A stretch of DNA of 49,445 nt from a virus. Where the stretch lies: IMG/VR virus record IMGVR_UViG_3300010157_000096, positions 1-49,445 of that record; one strand, given 5' to 3'. The notes under the pieces were generated by a model. That model was not told the origin of the DNA. It made no database searches and saw only the letters and a program-made list of their open reading frames with translations. This document shows, one piece after another, positions 1-8,587 of this stretch (position 1 is its first letter; the number at the start of each line of letters is the position of its first letter). The position numbers were made by a program, and so were the translations under genes.

Positions 1-281
1 AACTTGATAATGGTGAATTTATTGAATGTACTCCAGATCATAAGTTTATTTTAAGAGACGGATCTTTATGTGAAGCACAAAATCTTAATGAAAACCAATC
101 GTTGATGTCATTATATACCAATGCAGATGAATATAAAAGGGGATGTAATTATAACCACAAAGTTATTTCAGTAACATTCTTAGAAAAAAAACAGGATACA
201 GGAACTTTAACAATTGATGAAAATCATGAAATTCATGGATACCACAATTTTGGATTAAGTTGCGGAATTTTTGTAAAGAAT
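1..281 (+). mobile_element. Intein 1 of the portal gene, C-terminal part
   Basis: The visible part begins within the Hint fold: block B reads CTPDHKF at about bases 18-38. It ends with block F/G, GTLTIDENHEIHGYHNFGLS, then FVKN followed by Ser+1 of the extein at 282. The terminal Asn is at 279-281. The residue before Asn is Lys, not the usual His. No endonuclease domain lies between block B and the C-terminal blocks, so it looks like a mini-intein, but its N-terminus is outside the window. Confidence 0.85.
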
Positions 282-2399
282 TCAGATAACAAATCTACAG
301 AGATTACAACGCTTCCGGGCGGGTGCTTTTCAATGGATACAAAAGTTTCTCTTTTAGATGGAAGAGAATGTTCAATACGAGAAATTGAAAGCGAGTTGAA
401 TATTGGAAAAGAGCTTTGGACATATTCTTGCGAACCAAAAAGCGGAAAAATTGTTCCTGGGTTAATTTCTTGGGCAGGCGTTACTCAAAAATCTGCAAAG
501 GTCATGGAACTTACTTTAGATAATGGTGAAATTATAACATGTACACCAGAACACAAATTTCCAATATATGACCAACAATATAAAGAAGCAAAAGATTTTG
601 TTGTTGGGGAATCTTTAATTCCTTTATATAAAAGAAAAACTCCACTTTCAAAAAATTCAACCCTTGAGTATGAAGAATATTTTGATAATGAAGAAAAAGT
701 TTGGAAATTTACTCATAGAACAGTTTCTGATTATTTGAAAGACGTTGGAGTCAATTATAACACATATAATGAAGATTTTTCTGATGGAAAATATGACGTC
801 CGACATCATATTAATTTTAATCGTTTTGATAATTCCCCAAACAATTTATGTTTTATGTCTTGGAGAGATCATTCAAAACTCCACCAAGATAATATAAAAT
901 TACTACATGAGAGAGAAGATTATATTGAAAACTTAAAATTTGGCGTGAACAAATACTATGAAACCAGGACCGACGAAGAAAAACAAGAACATAGCAACCG
1001 CTCTAAAGATATATGGACTAAGTTTTCAAACGAAGAATATAAGAATGTTTGTTCAAAAATAAGTATCGGAATGAAAACATTTTGTGATAATCTTGATGAT
1101 GAAGCAAAACATTTAAGAGCAGAAAGGTGTTTAAATAATTCCTCATTGGGAGGACAAGCATATTCCGAAAAATTAAAAAATGATGAAGATTTTAGGAATT
1201 ATATTTGTGATATAAGAAAAAGTGTATGGACTGATCAAAGAAAACTAGAAACAGCAAAAACTTTTTCTGAATTTAATAAAAAGAGATGGGAAGATGAGAC
1301 TACAAGAATAACTCATAGAGAACAGCAAAAGGTAATTTTTTCTCATGATATGCTTCTTTTTACTATTGATTTAGTAAAAGGAAAAACCACACATCAAGTT
1401 ACATTATGTAATGTGTTAAATGAATTAAATAATAATTCGGAGTTACTGGATCAGTTAAAAAATCTTAATTCCGATAAATCTGTTCCTAATTGGTGTATTA
1501 ATGATGGGTTTACTGCGACATTAATACCAAAAATGGTTAAACAATTTGGATATGAGTCGTGGAAGGATTTTAGAATTAAAGAGAGTTTACACAATCACAG
1601 AATTGTAAAAATCAGATATTTGGAAGATCCAATTGAGGTTGGAACATTAACAATTGATTTTAATGAACACTATCATAATTATCACACATTTGCTCTAAGT
1701 TGTGGAGTTTTTACTTTCAATTCTAATCTTGGACAAATGGAAGATGTTAATTATTTTGAAAGAAAGTTATATAAATCTTTAAATGTTCCAGTCTCTAGAT
1801 TAGATCCATCACAACTTCCGGTTTCTATTGGTAGATCTAACGAAATTACTAGAGATGAATTAAAATTCTCTAAGTTTGTTGAGAAATTGAGATATAAATT
1901 TGCGGAACTATTTGACCAAGCATTAAGAATACAATTAGTTCTAAAGGGAATTTGTACGGAAGAAGAATGGAAAGAATTTAACGAAAAAATATCCTATGAT
2001 TTTATCAAGGATAATAATTTCGTAGAACTAAAAGAAGCAGAAATGATGCAGGAGCGTTTGGGAGTTCTTGCTATTGTTGATCAATATGCTGGTAAGTATT
2101 ATTCAAAACGTTGGATTCAACAACACATTCTTCGGTTGAATGATCAAGAAATTGAAGAGATGGAAGATGAAATTCAAGAAGAAAAACAAGTAGATTTCCA
2201 TCAGCAAACAGAAGATCAAGAACGACAAATCCTTCTTCAGAAACAAGCAAGTGATTTCCAAGAAAAGGTAAATCCTCAACAAAATCAACAAGTTGGTGGA
2301 CAAGAACAAGGACAAGAACAGGAAGAAGAGCAACCAGAAGAACAAGAAGAAACTGCACAACAACCTATTAAAAGAAATACAAATCCATATAATATTTAA
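1..2399 (+). CDS. 20: Portal protein gp20, C-terminal part, interrupted by two inteins (5' end outside window)
   Basis: The open frame runs from base 3 to the TAA at 2397-2399, so the true start lies upstream. After removal of two inteins (to 281 and 324-1721) the exteins are 14 residues at 282-323, ending TTLPGG, and 225 residues at 1722-2396, beginning SNLGQMEDVNYF. This is the conserved gp20 region TLPGG-NLGxxxDVxYF...LYKSLNVPVSRLDP. The portal is the dodecameric ring at the capsid vertex through which DNA is packaged and to which the neck binds. The C-terminus is rich in Gln and Glu. The downstream head genes support the call. Family assignment is firm; that splicing happens is inferred from intact intein motifs and from perfect rejoining of the gp20 sequence. 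Confidence 0.93.
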   Translation, partial: LDNGEFIECTPDHKFILRDGSLCEAQNLNENQSLMSLYTNADEYKRGCNYNHKVISVTFLEKKQDTGTLTIDENHEIHGYHNFGLSCGIFVKNSDNKSTEITTLPGGCFSMDTKVSLLDGRECSIREIESELNIGKELWTYSCEPKSGKIVPGLISWAGVTQKSAKVMELTLDNGEIITCTPEHKFPIYDQQYKEAKDFVVGESLIPLYKRKTPLSKNSTLEYEEYFDNEEKVWKFTHRTVSDYLKDVGVNYNTYNEDFSDGKYDVRHHINFNRFDNSPNNLCFMSWRDHSKLHQDNIKLLHEREDYIENLKFGVNKYYETRTDEEKQEHSNRSKDIWTKFSNEEYKNVCSKISIGMKTFCDNLDDEAKHLRAERCLNNSSLGGQAYSEKLKNDEDFRNYICDIRKSVWTDQRKLETAKTFSEFNKKRWEDETTRITHREQQKVIFSHDMLLFTIDLVKGKTTHQVTLCNVLNELNNNSELLDQLKNLNSDKSVPNWCINDGFTATLIPKMVKQFGYESWKDFRIKESLHNHRIVKIRYLEDPIEVGTLTIDFNEHYHNYHTFALSCGVFTFNSNLGQMEDVNYFERKLYKSLNVPVSRLDPSQLPVSIGRSNEITRDELKFSKFVEKLRYKFAELFDQALRIQLVLKGICTEEEWKEFNEKISYDFIKDNNFVELKEAEMMQERLGVLAIVDQYAGKYYSKRWIQQHILRLNDQEIEEMEDEIQEEKQVDFHQQTEDQERQILLQKQASDFQEKVNPQQNQQVGGQEQGQEQEEEQPEEQEETAQQPIKRNTNPYNI
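324..1721 (+). mobile_element. Intein 2 of the portal gene, with embedded HNH homing endonuclease domain (466 aa)
   Basis: Starts with Cys1 at 324-326 (CFSMDTKVSLLDG, block A), has block B CTPEHKF at about 540-560, and ends with GTLTIDFNEHYHNYHTFALS and FTFN before Ser+1 at 1722. The terminal Asn is 1719-1721 and the penultimate residue is Phe instead of His. Between the splicing blocks is an insertion of about 330 residues. It opens with an HNH-like segment (DVRHHINFNRFDNSPNNLCF, about bases 798-857, then a further His pair) and continues as charged helical repeats that may bind DNA. Its C-terminal blocks resemble those of intein 1, suggesting a common origin. HNH activity is inferred. Confidence 0.88.
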
Positions 2400-2405
2400 T
2401 AAATA
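2398..2405 (+). promoter_or_regulatory. Possible late promoter, one mismatch
   Basis: AATAAATA followed by C, one base from the T4 late box TATAAATA, directly after the portal stop and 33 bases before the next start codon. The position fits a late promoter for the core-protein gene; the mismatch keeps confidence low. Confidence 0.35.
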
Positions 2406-2438
2406 CTCAATACTCAAAAATCTTAGAGGAAACTTCTA

Positions 2439-3329
2439 ATGAACGAACATATTAAAAACGCAACCGATTACGCATTTTCTGATAATGTTGCCGATATGAC
2501 TAAGGAACTTGAAAATGCGCTTCAGTATAAGATCATTAATGCTTTAGAGCAACAAAAAATCGCAATCGCCCAATCTTTAATGAATACTAATGAATCCTAT
2601 GAAGAAGAGTTGGAAGAAGAATATGGGGATATGTCTCATGCAGCAAAAGAATTAGTTCTTCATGCTGATAATGACCAACATCTATATCATTCAAGTCATG
2701 TTCCAATTATGAATAATCTTTCAAAGAAGATGAAAAGTGGGAAATATGAACCAGAGAAGGCAACCAAACTTTGGGCATACCACTCAGATCGTGCTGCACA
2801 ATCTTATGCGAAAAGTCACGGTGATGGGACTCCTTGGCACAAAATGTTTTCTCCTAAAGATAGAAAGCAAGCTGCTGCCCATTGGGAAGATATGCACAGA
2901 CACGAACTAAATGAAGAATTATGTGGAGATCAACATAAGATTGATGCTAATAAAGATGGTAAAATTTCTTCTCATGATTTCAAAATTTTAAAAAAAAAGA
3001 AAGTTCAAAGAGAAGCATACATTGAAGAAGTTCTAAAAGTTTCTGATGGAGTTGATGCTTGGATTCATGATTTTGTTCATTCCGAAAACCCAAAGTTTGA
3101 AGGAAAGTCAAAGAAAGAAAGAATTCAAATGGCATTAGGAGCATTTTATGCTGCTAAGAAAGAAACCAATGAAGCTTGGGATGATGAAGATGATGCTGAT
3201 GTTCGCAAGGCAGATGCTGAATTAAAAAGAATGAAAGCAAAACCAATTAAGGCAGCAAAAGGTGTTGATCCAGACAAAGACATCTCCAAACTTGCGAAAA
3301 AAGAACCAAAAGAAGTTGAAAATGATTAA
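2439..3329 (+). CDS. gp67-like prohead core protein with an extra EF-hand-like segment
   Basis: Predicted 296-residue acidic protein. Residues about 16-50, including EQQKIAIAQSL, resemble the start of T4 gp67 (KEEKIAIARNF) and its cyanophage homologues, and the gene sits directly after the portal as gene 67 does. T4 gp67 is only about 80 residues. Here the protein continues with a basic helical region, an EF-hand/dockerin-like calcium loop (DANKDGKISSHDF, about residues 169-181) and a conserved-looking segment ending IQMALGAFYAAKKE. Gp67 is a component of the scaffolding core that is degraded during maturation. An SD-like GAGGA lies before the ATG. Function in core assembly is inferred from position and the N-terminal match. 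Confidence 0.6.
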   Translation: MNEHIKNATDYAFSDNVADMTKELENALQYKIINALEQQKIAIAQSLMNTNESYEEELEEEYGDMSHAAKELVLHADNDQHLYHSSHVPIMNNLSKKMKSGKYEPEKATKLWAYHSDRAAQSYAKSHGDGTPWHKMFSPKDRKQAAAHWEDMHRHELNEELCGDQHKIDANKDGKISSHDFKILKKKKVQREAYIEEVLKVSDGVDAWIHDFVHSENPKFEGKSKKERIQMALGAFYAAKKETNEAWDDEDDADVRKADAELKRMKAKPIKAAKGVDPDKDISKLAKKEPKEVEND

Positions 3330-3735
3330 TCTTCAAGAGAAAAAGGGAGAGATCTTAAAAGATCCTCCACAAACCCTAATTCTCCAAAGAAAGGCAATAC
3401 AAACCTTTTTGGGTAGTCAAAAGGTTGTTTTATACTACTGCCCAACACTAAAAAGATATTTTTCTTTTACATACGGCAAAGATGGTATAGAACTTATGGA
3501 ATCTGATTTCTCAATAATTGAAAAATTAAAAAACATCAATAATGTTGAAACATTATATTTCAATAATGGAACTTCCATAAATATAGATAAAGAATGTTCA
3601 AATCATATTTTAGAACTCTATTCCGAATTATCGGAAGGAAAGTGTGATTTTGAAGAATTTATTTTGGAGTCGGATAAAAATTTCTTGGACATTTTAGAAT
3701 ATTCAGTAAACAAATTTAAACAGGAAACAAAATGA
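3322..3735 (+). CDS. Hypothetical protein in the gene 68 position
   Basis: Start chosen at ATG 3322, which overlaps the stop of the preceding gene by eight bases; a longer frame from 3262 would run through that gene. The product has 137 residues, with no signal peptide or membrane segment. It begins MINLQEKKGEILKDPPQ and contains CPTLKRYFSFTYGKDG. In T4 the prohead core gene 68 lies here, but I cannot show sequence similarity to gp68, so only the position suggests a head-assembly role. The downstream gene overlaps its end at 3732. Confidence 0.6.
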   Translation: MINLQEKKGEILKDPPQTLILQRKAIQTFLGSQKVVLYYCPTLKRYFSFTYGKDGIELMESDFSIIEKLKNINNVETLYFNNGTSINIDKECSNHILELYSELSEGKCDFEEFILESDKNFLDILEYSVNKFKQETK

Positions 3736-4271
3736 GCGTTTCAAGAATAAAATATATTAAACAATACGTTCCGGTTAGTTCATATACATATGACTCCGGA
3801 AATAATGTTGTATCAATTACAACATCATCAAACCATCTCTTGTTTACTGGAGTTCCAATTTTTCTAACTTCAGATAAACAATATTCAGCATATAATACTG
3901 TTGCTACAGTAATTTCTGCGAATACAATAACTGCTCCAGTTACAGCAGTAAATTATATTCAAGGATTGACTCATGTTGGTTTATTTGGATATCTACCAAC
4001 ACAAATTGGTGCACAAGAAGCACAAACTTTACCAAGAGCAACCGGAACACAATCTGTTGTTCAATCGTATGTAAATGGAGCGGGTGGTGCAGAATATGGT
4101 ATTGAAGTTTCTTTAGATACGTCACATTGGATTGCTGTTAATACAGTTACTCATGGAGCAACATCAGGTAACACAATGTACTCTACTATATCCCCAGGTT
4201 GGGCATATATGAGAGCAAATGTTACTTCTATTGGTACAAATACCAATCTAGTAATTATGACTGGAGAATAA
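3732..4271 (+). CDS. Predicted virion structural protein
   Basis: 179 residues, rich in Ser, Thr, Val and Asn with alternating polar/hydrophobic residues, suggesting an all-beta fold. There is no signal peptide. The ATG overlaps the stop of the previous gene (ATGA arrangement), and the gene is in the late head operon. Short proteins of this composition occur in virions of T4-like phages of aquatic bacteria, where they may decorate head or neck. No specific motif is recognised; the structural role is inferred from composition and neighbourhood. Confidence 0.55.
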   Translation: MSVSRIKYIKQYVPVSSYTYDSGNNVVSITTSSNHLLFTGVPIFLTSDKQYSAYNTVATVISANTITAPVTAVNYIQGLTHVGLFGYLPTQIGAQEAQTLPRATGTQSVVQSYVNGAGGAEYGIEVSLDTSHWIAVNTVTHGATSGNTMYSTISPGWAYMRANVTSIGTNTNLVIMTGE

Positions 4272-4272
4272 A

Positions 4273-4689
4273 ATGTTAACTTCTGCGGAATGTTATTCAA
4301 AGTATGGAAACCCATTCAAGGAAACTTGGATGAAAGTTTGGGTTGTCCCAAACTATTTACATATTGGACCAATTCCAAAGAAAATTTATTGTAATAAAGA
4401 TTTAGTTGTTCCACTAACAAATGCGTTTGAAAATATTATTAAAGATGGATTATCCGACCAATTAAAGACATGGGATGGTTGCTTCAATATTAGATCAAAA
4501 AGAGGAGCAAAATCTATGTCATTACATTCTTGGGGAATTGCCATTGATATAAATGCCGCATGGAATAGATTTGGCAAAAAACCAACAATGTCACCAGAAC
4601 TTGTTAAATGTTTTACAGATGTTGGATTTGATTGGGGTGGAGTTTGGGGTAAACCGGACGGAATGCACTTCCAACTATCAAAAATTTAG
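4273..4689 (+). CDS. M15 family peptidoglycan peptidase (D-Ala-D-Ala carboxypeptidase/endolysin-like)
   Basis: 138 residues. The zinc-site signature of M15 peptidases is present: SLHSWGIAIDIN (His85 and Asp92) and DGMHFQ (His132), with a conserved Trp-rich loop (DWGGVWGKPDG) before the last His. The family cleaves peptidoglycan stem peptides, either D-Ala-D-Ala or L-Ala-D-Glu. No signal peptide or cell-wall-binding domain is present. It lies inside the head gene cluster rather than beside the GH19 endolysin at 47087, so it may be a virion-carried wall hydrolase; a second endolysin is the alternative. Confidence 0.85.
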   Translation: MLTSAECYSKYGNPFKETWMKVWVVPNYLHIGPIPKKIYCNKDLVVPLTNAFENIIKDGLSDQLKTWDGCFNIRSKRGAKSMSLHSWGIAIDINAAWNRFGKKPTMSPELVKCFTDVGFDWGGVWGKPDGMHFQLSKI

Positions 4690-4696
4690 GAAAAAC

Positions 4697-5092
4697 ATGA
4701 ACAAGTTAGACAAATTGGTAGATAATATAATATCTGGAAATTTAATTGATTCTAAAGAATTGATTGAATCTTTATTATATGAAAAATGCGATTCCAAAAT
4801 GAAGAAGAAGAAAAAAGAAATTGATATTTCTGCACATGCTACAGACTCTCCTGGATTTGGAAATCCAGATGGATTAGGATCTTCAGATTCTGGAGGAGAT
4901 TCTGGAGGATCTTCGGATTCTGGAGTCAATGAAGGAAATGGATTAGGACTAGCACCAAATTTTATTTTAAAATTAAGAAGACATATTAAGTGGACGCATC
5001 CAGAAATTTCTAGAGAAAAAAATAATGCTCATAGAGAAAAATTAGAAGTAAAGTTGGATTCTATGGCGAAAAAGAGATTCAAAAAACTTTAA
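4697..5092 (+). CDS. Hypothetical protein with a Gly/Ser/Asp-rich linker
   Basis: Start taken at ATG 4697, preceded by AGGA; the longer frame from 4553 would overlap the peptidase gene. The product has 131 residues: an N-terminal helical part (MNKLDKLVDNIISG...), a Lys run, a low-complexity Gly/Ser/Asp segment from about residue 52 to 80 built on repeats of SSDSGG/GDSGG, and a basic C-terminal helix. The domain-linker-domain layout suggests a two-ended connector in the head, but no family is recognised. Confidence 0.55.
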   Translation: MNKLDKLVDNIISGNLIDSKELIESLLYEKCDSKMKKKKKEIDISAHATDSPGFGNPDGLGSSDSGGDSGGSSDSGVNEGNGLGLAPNFILKLRRHIKWTHPEISREKNNAHREKLEVKLDSMAKKRFKKL

Positions 5093-5111
5093 TTTAAAAA
5101 GGAAACAAAAA

Positions 5112-5774
5112 ATGAAACTTTTAAAAGAAGATATTGAAGATTTTGAAGTCATTACAGAATCAACATCTTCAGGCAATAAAAACTATTTTATCCAGGGCCC
5201 ATTCATGCAGTTTGGCGTTCAAAATAGGAACGGTAGATTGTATAATGAAAATGTTATGGTTCCGGCAGTTCAAAAATATATTGACGAATTAGTCAGTAAA
5301 AACAGAGCGGTCGGTACATTAGGACACGAAGATTCACCAAAGATTTCGGAAAATAAGATTTCTCATATTATTACTGAATTGAAAATTATTAATGATGGAA
5401 ATGGAATTGGAAATATTTGGGGCAAAGCAAAAGTTCTTGAAACAGCGTCTGGTAAAGAACTTAAAGCTTTGATTGATGGAGGAGTTTCTTTTGGTTGTTC
5501 TTCAAGAGCATTAGGTTCTTTGAAGGAAGAAAATGGTATCAAAGTAGTACAAAACGATTTTACAATCTCTTGTATTGATGCTGTTTTACAACCTTCTGGA
5601 ATTTCTTGTTGGGTTGATGGCATCATGGAAGATGTAGATTGGGTATTTGTAAATGGACAAGGTTGGGTCCAACAATATAGAGAAGAAACAAAGAAAACTC
5701 TACAAAAGACCAAATCAAAAGATATTGAAGCAGTCGCTTTAAGAATATGGGAAAATTATATCAACAAACTATAA
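5112..5774 (+). CDS. 21: Prohead core protease gp21
   Basis: 220 residues, matching the T4 gp21 serine protease family. The GPFMQFGVQNRNGRLY motif lies near residues 29-44. The catalytic His is predicted at His72 in GHEDSP, and the nucleophile Ser at 130-131 in SFGCSSRALGS. The protease is packaged in the prohead, cleaves scaffold, core and capsid proteins at (L/I)xE sites, and then digests itself. Its position before the scaffold and major capsid genes is the T4 order. GGAAAC precedes the ATG. Confidence 0.93.
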   Translation: MKLLKEDIEDFEVITESTSSGNKNYFIQGPFMQFGVQNRNGRLYNENVMVPAVQKYIDELVSKNRAVGTLGHEDSPKISENKISHIITELKIINDGNGIGNIWGKAKVLETASGKELKALIDGGVSFGCSSRALGSLKEENGIKVVQNDFTISCIDAVLQPSGISCWVDGIMEDVDWVFVNGQGWVQQYREETKKTLQKTKSKDIEAVALRIWENYINKL

Positions 5775-5797
5775 TTAATTGTTAAAATTAATATTTT

Positions 5798-5805
5798 TAT
5801 AAATA
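5798..5805 (+). promoter_or_regulatory. T4-type late promoter (TATAAATA)
   Basis: Exact TATAAATA followed by AC, 43 bases before the scaffold start. This is the box recognised by the gp55 sigma with the gp45 clamp in T4. A strong AAGGAG ribosome site lies between it and the ATG at 5849. Confidence 0.85.
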
Positions 5806-5848
5806 ACATTATATAGTATTATATTAAGTAAATCTAAGGAGATTATAA

Positions 5849-7231
5849 ATGTCAAAACTAAACTTATCTGAGGCTGCTGCGGATATTCTCAACAAGAGTT
5901 TCTCAGATGCTAAGGCAAAAGAAGAAAAATTTGGTGTTGGTTATCAACCAAAAGTTTCTACATCACAACAACAAGTTGTTGATGCTGGAACCGCTGGTCA
6001 TAAGACAACAGGCAACAATTACGATGCTACTAAGGGCGTTCCAACCGCAACTCCTCCTGGAGCAACTCCTCCAGTCGGGTCTGAAAAGTGGGGCGACAGT
6101 CCATCAAAGGGATCGGATGCTTCCGCATATAAAACACAACCTGCTGAAAAGGGCGTTTTAGTCCAACCAGAAGATGGCGAAATGTCTACACAAGATATCG
6201 CTGATCGTAAGAAGGGACCAAAGGTTAAGCAAACTTTTTCTGCTAATAAGGGCGCAATCGTTCCAGAATCTTCAGAAGGCGATGATGAATGGGAAGATGA
6301 AGACGAAGAGGATGAAGAAGAAGAACTAGAAGAAGCATCGCATGAAGAAGTTGAAGCAGATCTAAAGTCTCTTTCTAATAAAGAATTTATGTCAAAATAC
6401 AACATGTCTAAGAAAGATGCTAAGGCACACCTTTCTGATGAAGATGAAGATGAAGACGAAGAAGACGAAGAAGGTTGTAAAGTTTCTGATAAGATGAAAG
6501 AAAAGATGAAGGAAGATGTTGATGCTATGCTTTCTGGTGAAAATCTTTCAGAAGAATTCAAGCAAAAGGCTGCAATGATCTTTGAAGCTGCTGTTGAAGC
6601 AAGAGTAGAAGAAATTGCTTTTGAACTTGAAGAAAAGTATACTCAAGAATTTGAAGAAACTCTAGAAGTAGTTAAGGAAGACTTTGCTTCTAAACTAGAT
6701 TCATATCTAGATTATGTTGTAGAAAATTGGATGGAAGAAAATAAACTTTCCATTGAAAAAGGACTTCGTTCGGAAATCGTAGAAGATTTCATCGGAGCAT
6801 TAAAGAATGTGTTTGTTGAACATTATATTGATATTCCAGAAGACAAGGTTGACATCGTTGAACAACTAGTTGAAAAAGTTGATGAACTAGAAGATCAAGT
6901 CAACGAACAAATTCTAAAGAATATTGATCTAAAGAAATCTTTAGCAGAACAACAAAAAGTAGAAGTTATTCATTCTGTTTGTGAAGGACTATCACTTTCT
7001 CAAGTTGAGAAAATCAAGTCACTAGCAAAGAATGTTGAATTTGTTTCTGAAGAAGATTTTGGGGAAAAACTAAACTCTATCAGAGAAAGTTATTTTCCAT
7101 CTGGTGTGAAGCAAGCAACTACTGAGTCATTAAATGACACAATTGAAGTCGATGAAGATTATACGACAAAAGTTGTCGATCCCTTAATCGAACAATATGT
7201 TAATAAAATCTCAAAACTAACTAAATTTTAA
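5849..7231 (+). CDS. 22: Prohead scaffold protein gp22
   Basis: 460 residues. Predicted parts: a Pro/Gly/Thr-rich N-terminal third; two very acidic blocks (about residues 146-165 and 197-211); and a long helical, coiled-coil C-terminal half. It lies between gp21 and gp23 and has its own late promoter, as expected for gp22, the main scaffolding core protein removed by gp21. The family is poorly conserved; the call rests on position, acidity, helix content and several LxE/IxE sites. T4 gp22 is about 270 residues, so this one is much longer, mostly through the acidic N-terminal part. Confidence 0.8.
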   Translation: MSKLNLSEAAADILNKSFSDAKAKEEKFGVGYQPKVSTSQQQVVDAGTAGHKTTGNNYDATKGVPTATPPGATPPVGSEKWGDSPSKGSDASAYKTQPAEKGVLVQPEDGEMSTQDIADRKKGPKVKQTFSANKGAIVPESSEGDDEWEDEDEEDEEEELEEASHEEVEADLKSLSNKEFMSKYNMSKKDAKAHLSDEDEDEDEEDEEGCKVSDKMKEKMKEDVDAMLSGENLSEEFKQKAAMIFEAAVEARVEEIAFELEEKYTQEFEETLEVVKEDFASKLDSYLDYVVENWMEENKLSIEKGLRSEIVEDFIGALKNVFVEHYIDIPEDKVDIVEQLVEKVDELEDQVNEQILKNIDLKKSLAEQQKVEVIHSVCEGLSLSQVEKIKSLAKNVEFVSEEDFGEKLNSIRESYFPSGVKQATTESLNDTIEVDEDYTTKVVDPLIEQYVNKISKLTKF

Positions 7232-7236
7232 TTTTT

Positions 7237-7244
7237 TATAAATA
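7237..7244 (+). promoter_or_regulatory. T4-type late promoter for the major capsid gene
   Basis: Exact TATAAATA followed by AGTAATA, 28 bases upstream of the gp23 ATG, with AAGGAG in between. Confidence 0.88.
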
Positions 7245-7272
7245 AGTAATAACCATTAAGGAGATACCAACA

Positions 7273-8562
7273 ATGTACTTAAACGAAGACCAAATCGTAG
7301 AAAAATGGAGTCCAATTCTGGATCACCCAGAATTAGCTCCAATCACAGACCCATACAAGAAAGCAGTTACTGCTATGATTCTTGAGAATCAACAGAATGC
7401 GATGGATTCTGAAAGAGGAGCAATCAACGAAACCGCACCAACCAACGTTTCTGGTGGTTCGCAAAACTTTGATCCAATTCTAATCAGTCTAGTTCGTCGT
7501 TCACTTCCAAACCTAATTGCATATGACGTTGCTGGCGTTCAACCAATGACTGGTCCTACTGGACTAATCTTTGCTCTACGTTCACGTTACGCTACGCAAT
7601 CAAGTGGAGAAGCATTCTATGATGAAGCAAATACCATTTTCTCTGGTATTATCGGAACTTCTATCAACTCTGATACTTCTACTAACCCAGCTGCTAACGT
7701 TGCTAACTCTGCTGCTTTCACTACTGGTAAAGGATACAAGACCTCTGACGCAGAACAGTTAGATACTGCTACCTTCCCACAAATGGCAATCAGCATTGAC
7801 AAAGTAACTGTTACTGCTAATACCCGTGCGTTAAAGGCAGAGTACTCACTAGAACTAGCACAAGACTTGAAGGCAATTCATGGTCTTGACGCTGAAACCG
7901 AACTAAGCAACATTCTTTCTACTGAAATCCTAGCGGAAATTAACCGCGAAGTTATCCGTACAATCTACACTGTTGCGAAGCCAGGTGCACAATGGGGTAC
8001 TGTTACTCCAGGCGTATTTGACCTAGATACCGATTCTAATGGTCGTTGGTCAGTTGAACGTTTCAAGGGTTTAATCTACCACATTGAACGTGAAGCGAAC
8101 GCAATTGCGAAAGAAACTCGTAGAGGGAAGGGTAATATCCTTATCGTTTCTTCTGACGTAGCATCTGCACTAGCAATGGCAGGTGTACTACAGTACACTC
8201 CAGCACTATCTGCTGATCTACAAGTTGACGATACTGGTAATACTTTCGCTGGTCTATTACATGGTCGTATTAAGGTCTATATTGACCCATACTTCGGTGG
8301 AATGAGCGCAGGTACCGAACTAGTTACTGTTGGTTATAAGGGAACTTCTCCTTATGACGCAGGACTATTCTACTGTCCGTATGTTCCTCTCCAAATGGTT
8401 CGTGCGGTTGATCCAGGTACTTTCCAACCTAAGATCGGGTTCAAAACTCGATATGGTATGGTAGCAAACCCATTTGCTGAAGGTACTACACAAGGATCAG
8501 GTGTTCTAAACGCTCGTAGAAACGTTTACTACAGAATCTTTACTGTTAAGAACATCATGTAA
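7273..8562 (+). CDS. 23: Major capsid protein gp23
   Basis: 429 residues, homologous along its length to gp23 of T4-like phages (HK97 fold). The N-terminus MYLNEDQIVEKWSPILDHPE and the segment PILISLVRRSLPNLIAYDVA are typical. A predicted gp21 cleavage site AINE/TAPT lies after Glu53, which would remove the delta domain; T4 gp23 is cut after residue 65. Codon use differs from its neighbours: more C-ending codons and CGT for Arg, as expected for the most abundant virion protein. It has its own late promoter and strong SD, and is followed by a terminator. Confidence 0.96.
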   Translation: MYLNEDQIVEKWSPILDHPELAPITDPYKKAVTAMILENQQNAMDSERGAINETAPTNVSGGSQNFDPILISLVRRSLPNLIAYDVAGVQPMTGPTGLIFALRSRYATQSSGEAFYDEANTIFSGIIGTSINSDTSTNPAANVANSAAFTTGKGYKTSDAEQLDTATFPQMAISIDKVTVTANTRALKAEYSLELAQDLKAIHGLDAETELSNILSTEILAEINREVIRTIYTVAKPGAQWGTVTPGVFDLDTDSNGRWSVERFKGLIYHIEREANAIAKETRRGKGNILIVSSDVASALAMAGVLQYTPALSADLQVDDTGNTFAGLLHGRIKVYIDPYFGGMSAGTELVTVGYKGTSPYDAGLFYCPYVPLQMVRAVDPGTFQPKIGFKTRYGMVANPFAEGTTQGSGVLNARRNVYYRIFTVKNIM

Positions 8563-8587
8563 TCTGAGAAATAACGAAAGTTATTAT

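Noticed and set aside
2071-2417. Minus-strand open frames under the portal C-terminus
   Set aside because: They arise from the Gln/Glu-rich coding repeats and give low-complexity Leu/Phe translations.
3262-3321. Upstream extension of the 3322 gene
   Set aside because: It would overlap the previous gene by 68 bases and lacks an SD; ATG 3322 gives the usual short overlap.
6019-6561. 180-codon open frame on the minus strand
   Set aside because: It is the antisense of the acidic GAA/GAT-rich scaffold repeats (poly-Ser output) and has no SD or promoter.
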